Part shown: positions 8,405 through 15,864 of the stretch, one piece after another | Layout: each line of letters begins with the position of its first letter | Numbering within the stretch: position 1 is the stretch's first letter | Assembly (NCBI GenBank): GCA_050302175.1 | Contig: JBNLAN010000011.1 | Span: 1 to 64,000 of the forward strand | Length of the DNA: 64,000 nt | Source: JBNLAN01 sp050302175 | GTDB lineage: Bacteria > Pseudomonadota > Zetaproteobacteria > Mariprofundales > Mariprofundaceae | Reading direction: 5' to 3' | Translations under genes and position numbers: made by a program | Notes under the pieces: generated by a model | The model's input: only the letters and a program-made list of their open reading frames with translations | Database searches by the model: none | Told to the model about the DNA's origin: nothing

Positions 8405-9802
8405 TCAGCCCCAGGCAAGCATGGTTGCCGACTGCTGTAGCTCCCTTAGCAACGACATTGCAACGACCTCGAACTGCGGCATGCGCGCCGCCGGAACCGG
8501 ATCGGCCGGAGCACGCTTCACTGCCAATGGATTCACCGCACGACCGCGCAACCGGAATTCAAAATGCAAATGCGGACCTGTTGCCACTCCGGTCATGCCC
8601 ACATAGCCAATAATCTGCCCCTGCTTGACACGCACACCCTTCCTGATACCTCGCCCAAAACCGCTCAAATGGGCATAAGCGGTTGTATGGTCGCCATTGG
8701 TGTGTCGAATCTCGACAAACCGGCCATAGCCGCCCCTCCAGCTTGAAAATACCACTCGGCCATCGCCGACGGCGCGTACGGGCGTGCCCTTTGCCGCCGC
8801 ATAATCCACGCCGCGATGCGCACGATTGTATCCAAGCACAGGATGCTTGCGACTTAACGAAAATCTGGAAGAGATTCGGGAGAATTTCACCGGAGATTTC
8901 AAATATGATTTACGCAAGCTCTTCCCTTCCGGGGTAAAATAATCCGTACGGCCATTTGGAAGCTCAAACCTTACCGCCTGATACAACTCACCCTGATTGC
9001 GGAACTCCGCAGCAAGAATGGTGCTGGAAGCCACCTTTCCGTTGTCATCGAATTGCTCTTCGTAAAGCACACTAAACTCATCGCCGGCATGGATGTCCTT
9101 AGCAAAATCAACATCCCAGGCAAAGATATCGACAAGGTTCATCGCCGTACGCTCATCCAACCCAATCTTGGCCGCCGCTGCAAACAGGCTATCTTCGATG
9201 GTACCGCGAACCAGCACCCGACGACTTTTTACTTCACGGGGCAACAGCTCTGCCCTCCACTCAGGCACACCTTCGCTGGCCGTATGTGCAGAGTAGAGAT
9301 GCAAACGAATATTCGAATCGATATTATAATAAACGTGGGTTAAATCTTCAGCATCGCTGCGATATATCAGATGCCCGGCCTGAATATTTTTCAGCGAATA
9401 AACGCTTCTGGCAGCATCCACCATTGCCGTCACTTCAGGTGATGCAAAGCCCAGGCGACCAAGCCCTGAAACCGCAGTATCTCCGAATTTCAGTTTGGCT
9501 TTTATAACTTTATCTGCCTTCTGCACCGAAGCTTGCGCAACAGGCAGCCACTCTTCGATCTGGCGGTTGGCAACACTTGCCCCGACATCCTTGCCGCCAG
9601 AGAGCAATAACAGCACTCCGGCCACAAACAGCACTGCGCTGAAAGGGAGTACAAAACGGCGCTGGCGCAGATTGCGAACATGCCCGACCAGCGTCCGGCG
9701 CTGTTGCGCATTAGCCGTTACAACATTCCCGACTGTGTCGGCAAATTCACGCTGCGCATGAGTAGGCTGCTTCAGCTCCAATATAAACCTCCAGCGTTTC
9801 AC
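8405..9802 (-). CDS. M23 family peptidoglycan endopeptidase (MepM-like)
   Basis: Protein of 465 residues with one membrane helix (about 50-68), a periplasmic OapA/LysM-like region that binds substrate or folds over the active site, and a C-terminal LytM domain. Zinc ligands are visible as HRGVD and HLHFEF, with the additional His in TTAYAHLSGFG. Such enzymes cut peptide cross-links so the wall can grow. The start is GTG 9802 with no strong ribosome binding site. It is on the same strand as kdsD with a 26-base gap, so it may head the LPS operon, linking wall growth with LPS export. Divergent from yajQ. Confidence 0.88.
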   Translation of the reverse strand: MKRWRFILELKQPTHAQREFADTVGNVVTANAQQRRTLVGHVRNLRQRRFVLPFSAVLFVAGVLLLLSGGKDVGASVANRQIEEWLPVAQASVQKADKVIKAKLKFGDTAVSGLGRLGFASPEVTAMVDAARSVYSLKNIQAGHLIYRSDAEDLTHVYYNIDSNIRLHLYSAHTASEGVPEWRAELLPREVKSRRVLVRGTIEDSLFAAAAKIGLDERTAMNLVDIFAWDVDFAKDIHAGDEFSVLYEEQFDDNGKVASSTILAAEFRNQGELYQAVRFELPNGRTDYFTPEGKSLRKSYLKSPVKFSRISSRFSLSRKHPVLGYNRAHRGVDYAAAKGTPVRAVGDGRVVFSSWRGGYGRFVEIRHTNGDHTTAYAHLSGFGRGIRKGVRVKQGQIIGYVGMTGVATGPHLHFEFRLRGRAVNPLAVKRAPADPVPAARMPQFEVVAMSLLRELQQSATMLAWG

Positions 9803-9929
9803 TTAAACCGGACTCGTCCTTAATTTAGCGCATGCTTCATGCTTATTGGCAGCTTGTCAAAACATGCGCTGCTCACATAATAGCCGCAAAGGCTTGTTTT
9901 GCACCGAAAATATTTCCGGGAGGCACATT

Positions 9930-10415
9930 ATGCCCAGCTTTGATATCGTCTGTGAAACCGACATGCAGGAAATGGACAACGCAATCAATCAGGTAAAAAA
10001 AGAGATTACCACGAGATATGACTTTAAGAACAGCAACGCCTCCATCGAATTAGAGGGTCACCTGATCACAGTAAGCGGTGATGATGAGCACAAGCTCGAT
10101 ACAGTCACCGAAATCCTTCGCGGCAAACTGGTACGCCGCAACCTCGACCCCAAGTGTCTCGAATATGGCAAAAAGGAAGATGCCTCAGGCAGCTCTCGCC
10201 GCCAGAAAATCACCATCAAGCAGGGGATCAGTCAGGAACTGGCTAAAAAAATCGTCAAGGCCGTCAAAGACCAGAAAATGAAGGTCCAGGCGTCCATCCA
10301 AGGCGAACAGGTGCGGATTACCGGCAAAAAACGCGACGATTTGCAGGCGTGCATGAGCCTGGTACGCGACATGGATGTCGACCGGCCGCTTCACTTCACC
10401 AATTTCAGGGAATAG
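9930..10415 (+). CDS. yajQ: YajQ family nucleotide-binding protein
   Basis: Protein of 161 residues beginning MPSFDIVCETDMQEMDNA, with the family's two ferredoxin-like repeats and the closing motif DRPLHFTNFRE. E. coli YajQ binds tRNA/nucleotides, and Xanthomonas and Pseudomonas homologues bind cyclic di-GMP and act with a LysR regulator. The ATG at 9930 has a strong GGGAGG site 5 bases upstream. It is a single-gene unit, divergent from the M23 peptidase gene and convergent with ccdA. Confidence 0.95.
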   Translation: MPSFDIVCETDMQEMDNAINQVKKEITTRYDFKNSNASIELEGHLITVSGDDEHKLDTVTEILRGKLVRRNLDPKCLEYGKKEDASGSSRRQKITIKQGISQELAKKIVKAVKDQKMKVQASIQGEQVRITGKKRDDLQACMSLVRDMDVDRPLHFTNFRE

Positions 10416-10438
10416 TCGGCAGGGAGTAGCCGGGCTAC

Positions 10439-11194
10439 CTATTCGGAGACAAGGCTCTCGATATTGGCCAGGGCGGGGAACCACTCGATCAGCCATCCGG
10501 CCAGTACTGAAAAACTCCCCAGGAAAATCAATAACCCAACGATCATCAACAGCACTCCGGAGGCAACTTCAACGGCATGCAGATATCGCTTGAAGCCTTG
10601 CGACCAGCGCAGGAACTGATCTGTCGCCACTGCAGCGATCAGAAATGGAATGGCAAGCCCGGCCGAATAGGTAGCAAGCAATGCTGTTCCCTGCCAAACC
10701 TGCCCCTGCGCCCCTGCCACCGCCAAAATCGCTCCCAGAATCGGCCCCACGCAAGGCGTCCAGCCAAAGGCAAATGCGCCGCCAAGCAACAACGCGCCAA
10801 AACCATGCGCCGCCTTCACATGACTGGTATCAATATGCGCATCCATCATCAGGAACGGGATCTTTATCAGGCCCGCATAGTGCAAACCGAACACGAAAAT
10901 AATAATACCGGCGATTTTTCCGAGCAGTTCCAAATGCTCCAGAAGCCAGTGCCCGAGCAGCGTTGCCGAAGCCCCGAGCAAAATAAACACCAATGAAAAA
11001 CCTGCAATGAACCAGAGCGACTGCGTAATCGCGTGCCTGCGCACCGAGGCGACTTCGTCACCATGCTTGCGCAAGGCATCCACCGATACGCCACTGATAT
11101 AAGAGAGATAAGCTGGCACCAGCGGCAATACACACGGCGAAAGAAATGAGAGCAGCCCGGCGATCAGAGCTCCAGCATAGGTTACTTCGATCAT
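10439..11194 (-). CDS. ccdA: Cytochrome c biogenesis / thiol-disulfide transporter CcdA
   Basis: Polytopic membrane protein of 251 residues with about six helices, each half carrying one redox cysteine (FLSPCVLPLVPAY and FGWTPCVGPILG). It passes electrons from cytoplasmic thioredoxin to periplasmic thiol proteins for cytochrome c maturation. The ATG at 11194 has GGAG 5 bases upstream; in-frame sequence further upstream does not look coding. It lies 66 bases downstream of cutA on the same strand. It lacks the N- and C-terminal periplasmic domains of full DsbD. Confidence 0.93.
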   Translation of the reverse strand: MIEVTYAGALIAGLLSFLSPCVLPLVPAYLSYISGVSVDALRKHGDEVASVRRHAITQSLWFIAGFSLVFILLGASATLLGHWLLEHLELLGKIAGIIIFVFGLHYAGLIKIPFLMMDAHIDTSHVKAAHGFGALLLGGAFAFGWTPCVGPILGAILAVAGAQGQVWQGTALLATYSAGLAIPFLIAAVATDQFLRWSQGFKRYLHAVEVASGVLLMIVGLLIFLGSFSVLAGWLIEWFPALANIESLVSE

Positions 11195-11260
11195 GATTGC
11201 TCCATCCTGTTGATTTTCTGCTTGGTGGCTCGCAGCGGCCAAATCTTACAGATTTATGTT

Positions 11261-11581
11261 CTATCCGTCTGTCTGTTTTCCAAGCCAGTCGGCATATGCC
11301 GAGGAAGCCGAGGCTTCAAGCCGCACAACTTCAGGTGTTTCATACGGATGATGCTGCAATAACCAGGCCTCTGCGGCAGTTGCCTTTGCCACCGAGGTTT
11401 TGATATTCAAATAATATTCGGTTTCGCTTTCCACCTTTCCCTGCCAGCGATACACGGAAGCGCCTGCCGCCGAAATTTGCACACAGGCGGCAAGCTTTTC
11501 CCGTACCAGCCCCTCCGCCAGCCTGCGCGCATCGGCCTCCTCGGCTACTGAAGTGAATATCACCATAAGATCATTCGGCAT
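11261..11581 (-). CDS. cutA: Divalent-cation tolerance protein CutA
   Basis: Protein of 106 residues with the small trimeric PII-like fold of CutA: the start MVIFTSVAEEADARRLAEGL, the loop KLAACVQI and the ending HPYETPEVV. It was first linked to copper tolerance in E. coli, where cutA neighbours dsbD; the same pairing with ccdA is seen here. The ATG at 11581 or at 11566 could be the start; neither has a clear ribosome binding site. Confidence 0.92.
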   Translation of the reverse strand: MPNDLMVIFTSVAEEADARRLAEGLVREKLAACVQISAAGASVYRWQGKVESETEYYLNIKTSVAKATAAEAWLLQHHPYETPEVVRLEASASSAYADWLGKQTDG

Positions 11582-11684
11582 GCGCAAACTATGCCAGCAC
11601 CAACCAGACTCCAAAAGCGTGCAAACGAATTCACCTTGTCGCTTTCGCTTGCGGAACCTATGCTAAGGGCACGGGGTGAAAGGC

Positions 11685-12296
11685 ATGCTGCATCGCATAA
11701 ACCTGACATATGTTGGTATCGGAGTCGGCGTCCTGTTCTGGATGTTCGAATCCATTCTGCACGCTTATTTCCTGGCGGAGCGCTCTTTTGCAGAGGCTCT
11801 GATTCCCAGCAACGGAAATGAGTGGTGGATGCGCATTCTGATTTCGGCAGGTTTTGCCCTTTTCGGATTCTATGCAAATTTCGAACTGGGGCGAAAGCAA
11901 GTACTGACCCATGCGCTGGCCAATCGTGAACAGCGACTAAAAAGTATTATCGACTCAGCTTATGATGCCTACATCTCAATTGATGCCGCAGGCACAATCA
12001 CCGGTTGGAACCGCAAAGCCGAAGAGATGTTCGGTTGGAGTCAGGCCCAGGCAATAGGCCAGCCACTGCATGAGTTGATCATACCGAAACTGTTACGCCG
12101 AAGGCATCTGAAAGGAATGCATAACTACCTTCATAATGGTACCGGGCCGTGGCTATATAAGCCCGTACAAACCCAAGCGCTATGCAAGGATGGACACGAA
12201 ATCACCGTTGAACTGGTTATCGTGCCGCTGGCACCGGAAAGCGGCATAGTCGAATTTTTCGCCTTCATCCGGGCCGGACACTTCAACGCGGCCTAA
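11685..12296 (+). CDS. Membrane-anchored PAS domain protein
   Basis: Protein of 203 residues: two N-terminal membrane helices (about residues 7-22 and 50-68), then one PAS domain with LKSIIDSAYDAYISIDAAG, ITGWNRKAEEMFGWS and the closing strand pattern of a PAS/PAC unit. There is no kinase, cyclase or receiver behind it, so it is a stand-alone sensor that would act through a partner. I set the start at ATG 11685, with GGGGTG upstream; GTG 11676 is the alternative. It is divergent from cutA. Signal and partner unknown. Confidence 0.75.
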   Translation: MLHRINLTYVGIGVGVLFWMFESILHAYFLAERSFAEALIPSNGNEWWMRILISAGFALFGFYANFELGRKQVLTHALANREQRLKSIIDSAYDAYISIDAAGTITGWNRKAEEMFGWSQAQAIGQPLHELIIPKLLRRRHLKGMHNYLHNGTGPWLYKPVQTQALCKDGHEITVELVIVPLAPESGIVEFFAFIRAGHFNAA

Positions 12297-12316
12297 GCCC
12301 TCTTCCCGGTCGAGCC

Positions 12317-13669
12317 TTAATTGCCGGAGCCGCTTGATGGCTTAGAACCTCCCGAACCGACTTCCGGACCCTCCAGCCCTCCAGGGCCATCAGGCGTCCC
12401 AGGGTTAACTAAGGTGCTTTTTCCCGGCAGCTTCCTACTTTGCGAATGAACCGGCACCGGCATATCACCACCTTCGCCAGCATTATCAGTCAGGGTTTGC
12501 GACCCAAGCCGACTCTCAAGATCACCCTGTGTCTGAAGGGGAGCGCGGGTTACTGAACCGTCAAGTCCTGGATCGCCAACCATATCTTTTTTCTGTTTAG
12601 CCCGCTTCTCAATAGCCTCCTGCTGCTGTGATTCGCTCATAGTTGGGCGTACACCGTCGCCTTCAGGATTGGGCATTCCTCTCACGCCTCCTGAACCTTT
12701 GGTGCCGTGCCCATCTTTGGTGCCGTCCTTAGCGTCAGGCAAAACACTACTTATGCGATTCCATAATCTTCCAATTACCTTCCTAAATTCACTTGTTTTC
12801 TTCTGCTCCGGCGTCCAAGTGCCGACCACTTTCCCGGTATCACTTCCCCCGGTATCACTTCCCCCGGCACTACTTCCCCCGGCACTACTTCCCCCGGCAT
12901 CAACATTATTTTCCATAAGATGTGAATCGCCACCGTTCTTTAAACTACCACCACGAGACAAACCACTGGTTGGCTGTTGATCGCGGGGGCCGTTGGCGGG
13001 GCCAAACGAAGACACATCTTTCTTCCCTGTAGGTGCTCCTGGCCCTCCTGGCCCGTTTCTACCTCCCAAGCCATCAAACGAGCCCTCATTATTAATACCC
13101 TTTGTACCCCCCGGCGACTCGCCCCGAGGTCCAGCCCCTCCCCGGAGCTGCTCACCAAGAAGGTTGGCCCCAGCCGGATCAACAACTCCTTTCATATCCA
13201 TATCTTTCCCGCCGAGCTTATCAACATCCCGCTTAGTGTGGCCGATCTCTTTTCCAACGCGCCCCGCCGGGACTCGAGTTATGGGAGCACGAATCACCGC
13301 TGGCGTTTTCCCAACAGATGATGACGTGTTAACAGCCGGAGTCCTGGTCACTGCCGGCACTTTGGGCCGAACCGGTGGTTTCACTACCGGCACAGTCGAA
13401 CGCATTGCAGGCTTTACTGCTGGAGCTGTCTTAACGGCCGGCACTGTTTTAACCCTTGGAGCAGTCGGCATTGGCACCTTTGGCGGGACTGGAGCCGGTG
13501 CCACCGCCGGACTCACGAGTACCTTGGGCACTGTTGGGGCAACTGTTGTCACTTTTGGTGTTGTCGGCACTGTCTTCCCGGTTGCAGGCATTCCCCCAGC
13601 CCACACGGGACTGGCAAACGCCAAAATCAATATTGTGATAATAAGAGATGAAAACCATTGTGCGTTCAT
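12317..13669 (-). CDS. Secreted low-complexity Pro/Val/Thr- and Gly-rich protein, function unknown
   Basis: Protein of 450 residues not recognised as any family. A signal peptide (about residues 1-25, ending SPVWAGG) is followed by about 110 residues built from irregular PxV/PK/VxT repeats rich in Pro, Val, Thr and Lys, then a Gly/Asp/Asn/Ser-rich part with no predicted fold. A run of GGSDT and GGSSA pentapeptides comes from four 15-base tandem repeats (12836-12895). No cysteine was noted. The start at 13669 has GGGAGG 5 bases upstream. It could be a matrix, wall-spanning or stalk-associated protein, but that is speculation. It is divergent from acs. Confidence 0.65.
   Translation of the reverse strand: MNAQWFSSLIITILILAFASPVWAGGMPATGKTVPTTPKVTTVAPTVPKVLVSPAVAPAPVPPKVPMPTAPRVKTVPAVKTAPAVKPAMRSTVPVVKPPVRPKVPAVTRTPAVNTSSSVGKTPAVIRAPITRVPAGRVGKEIGHTKRDVDKLGGKDMDMKGVVDPAGANLLGEQLRGGAGPRGESPGGTKGINNEGSFDGLGGRNGPGGPGAPTGKKDVSSFGPANGPRDQQPTSGLSRGGSLKNGGDSHLMENNVDAGGSSAGGSSAGGSDTGGSDTGKVVGTWTPEQKKTSEFRKVIGRLWNRISSVLPDAKDGTKDGHGTKGSGGVRGMPNPEGDGVRPTMSESQQQEAIEKRAKQKKDMVGDPGLDGSVTRAPLQTQGDLESRLGSQTLTDNAGEGGDMPVPVHSQSRKLPGKSTLVNPGTPDGPGGLEGPEVGSGGSKPSSGSGN
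12836..12895. repeat. Tandem repeat, 15-base unit, four copies
   Basis: Two copies of GGTATCACTTCCCCC (12836-12865) are followed by two of GGCACTACTTCCCCC (12866-12895), differing at a few bases. They lie in frame inside the low-complexity secreted protein and encode GGSDT twice and GGSSA twice, so copy number changes would alter length without a frameshift. Confidence 0.9.
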
Positions 13670-13831
13670 CGCACCCTCCCTGGTTCCCTCCCCGGCGCCA
13701 AAAAATCCGACCGAAGACCCCACGGGAATCCCAATGCCCAACAGATACCCATTTTTTAGGACACATCTGAACCAATGTCAAACTAACCCGCCAGCAAAAG
13801 GACGTGGCGTGTATTTATGTTCTGCTTGAAC

Positions 13832-13837
13832 TATAAT
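13832..13837 (+). promoter_or_regulatory. acs: Likely -10 element of the acs promoter
   Basis: A perfect TATAAT sits 40 bases before the acs start. No good -35 is found 16-18 bases upstream (GTGTAT is closest), so an activator may be needed, as CRP is for acs in E. coli. Confidence 0.45.
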
Positions 13838-13871
13838 GGGCGCACTTCTCATTGCCTCCAAGGAGCTCCTC

Positions 13872-15824
13872 ATGTCCGAATCCATCGAATCAATATTGCA
13901 GGAAAACCGCAAATTTGATCCCCCGGCTGATGGCAATGCCCGTTTCTCTTCTTTTGCAGATTATCAGTCGCTGAGAAAAAAATTTTCGGAAGATATGGAA
14001 GGAGCATGGGACGAGCTCGCCAAAGAGCACCTGCAGTGGAAACAACCTTTCCTGCGCGTGCTGAACCGTGAACACGCGCCCTTTTTCTCCTGGTTCGACG
14101 ACGGCGAACTGAACATCTCCGAAAACTGCCTCGACAGGCATGTGAAAGCAGGCCTGGGTGATCGCACCGCAATCCTGTTTGAAGGTGAGCCGGGCGATGT
14201 GCGTCATATCTCTTATCGTGAACTACTCTCAGACGTCTGCCGTGCCGCCAATGCCTTGAAGCAGCTCGGCATCGAAAAAGGTGATCGCGTAGTAATCTAT
14301 ATGCCAATGCTACCCGAAGCAGCCGTAGCGATGCTTGCCTGCACCCGTATTGGCGCCACCCACTCGGTCGTATTTGGCGCATTTTCTCCGCAGGCGCTGC
14401 GTGATCGCATCGAGGATGCAGGCGCCAAGCTGGTTATTACCGCAGATGGCGGACATCGGCGCGGTGATGTGCATGCACTCAAACCCAGTGTGGATGAGGC
14501 GCTCAGCAAAGGCTGTAAAAGTGTACGCCATGTGCTGATAGTGAAACGCAGCCATCAGGATGTGCCGCACACAACAGGCCGCGACATCGACTGGCACGAA
14601 GCGCTCGAAGTGGAATCGGATATATGCGAACCGGTTTCGCTCCCCAGCGAACATCCACTCTTTATCCTCTACACTTCCGGCTCGACCGGCAAACCGAAAG
14701 GTATAGTTCACTCCTCAGCCGGTTACCTGCTATGGGCAAGGCTCACCATGCAATGGAGCTTCGATTTCCGCCCGGAAAGCGACATCTTCTGGTGCACCGC
14801 CGACATCGGCTGGGTCACCGGCCATACCTATGGCGTCTATGGTCCGCTCTGCTGCGGCGGCACCACACTGATGTATGAGGGTGTACCCACTTATCCCGAT
14901 GCCGGTCGTCTCTGGAAAATTTGCGAAGACCATAAGGTCAGTATTTTCTACACCGCTCCCACCGCCATCCGCGCGCTCATCAAGGCCGGCGATGATTTTC
15001 CTGAGCAGTACGATCTTTCACGCCTGCGTGTACTTGGCACCGTGGGCGAACCGATCAATCCGGAGGCCTGGATGTGGTATCACAACGTGATCGGCGGTGA
15101 ACGTTGCCCGATCGTGGATACCTGGTGGCAAACTGAAACCGGCGGCCACATGCTGGCACCCCTGCCTTTTGCCACGCCAACCAAACCCGGATCGGCTACC
15201 TTCCCTTTGCCCGGCATCTTTGCCGAAATCGTTGATGGCGAAGGCAAACCGATGAATCGCGGCGAAGGCGGCTTGCTGGTGATGACGCAGCCATGGCCTT
15301 CGATGCTGCGCGGCATCTGGGGTGACAAAGAACGCTATGTCGATACCTACTGGAGGAAGTTCGACAACAAATATTACTTTGCCGGAGATGGTGCGCGCAC
15401 CGATGAAGAAGGCTACTTCTGGATTATGGGGCGCGTGGATGATGTGTTAAACGTCTCCGGCCATCGTCTCGGCACCATGGAAATCGAATCCGCACTGGTA
15501 TCGCATGAACATGTTGCCGAAGCTGCCGTGGTGGGCCGCCCGGATGAGATCAAGGGTGAAGGCATCTGCGCTTTTGTTGTACTAAAAACCAAACCCGCCG
15601 ATCCGAACGCTCTTATTCCCGAACTGCGAAACCACGTTGCCAAGGAGATCGGGCCGATCGCCAAGCCGGATGTCATTCGCTTTGCCGATGGCCTGCCCAA
15701 GACAAGATCCGGCAAGATTATGCGCAGACTCTTGCGTGATATCGCTGCTGGCAAAGAGATCACATCGGATATCTCCACACTGGAAGATCAGAACGTTATC
15801 AAACAACTGCAGGGGCAAGTGTAA
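13872..15824 (+). CDS. acs: Acetyl-CoA synthetase (acetate-CoA ligase)
   Basis: Protein of 650 residues, the usual Acs length. It activates acetate to acetyl-AMP and then acetyl-CoA. Seen: the ATP-binding loop YTSGSTGKPKGIVH, DTWWQTETGG in the acyl pocket with the Trp that limits substrate size to acetate, the hinge GRVDDVLNVSGHRLG, and PKTRSGKIMRR containing Lys615, the residue that is acetylated in Acs enzymes to switch them off. The ATG at 13872 has AGGAG 6 bases upstream. Confidence 0.97.
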   Translation: MSESIESILQENRKFDPPADGNARFSSFADYQSLRKKFSEDMEGAWDELAKEHLQWKQPFLRVLNREHAPFFSWFDDGELNISENCLDRHVKAGLGDRTAILFEGEPGDVRHISYRELLSDVCRAANALKQLGIEKGDRVVIYMPMLPEAAVAMLACTRIGATHSVVFGAFSPQALRDRIEDAGAKLVITADGGHRRGDVHALKPSVDEALSKGCKSVRHVLIVKRSHQDVPHTTGRDIDWHEALEVESDICEPVSLPSEHPLFILYTSGSTGKPKGIVHSSAGYLLWARLTMQWSFDFRPESDIFWCTADIGWVTGHTYGVYGPLCCGGTTLMYEGVPTYPDAGRLWKICEDHKVSIFYTAPTAIRALIKAGDDFPEQYDLSRLRVLGTVGEPINPEAWMWYHNVIGGERCPIVDTWWQTETGGHMLAPLPFATPTKPGSATFPLPGIFAEIVDGEGKPMNRGEGGLLVMTQPWPSMLRGIWGDKERYVDTYWRKFDNKYYFAGDGARTDEEGYFWIMGRVDDVLNVSGHRLGTMEIESALVSHEHVAEAAVVGRPDEIKGEGICAFVVLKTKPADPNALIPELRNHVAKEIGPIAKPDVIRFADGLPKTRSGKIMRRLLRDIAAGKEITSDISTLEDQNVIKQLQGQV

Positions 15825-15864
15825 GAAGCTTGCCGCCTCACACCATGCAACTCGCTGAGCAAAT

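Noticed and set aside
10416..10438. GTAGCC/GGCTAC palindrome after yajQ as a terminator
   Set aside because: Stem-loop cannot form with a proper loop and there is no T run.
12836..12895. CRISPR-like short repeats
   Set aside because: Repeats are directly adjacent without spacers and encode in-frame pentapeptides, so this is a coding tandem repeat.
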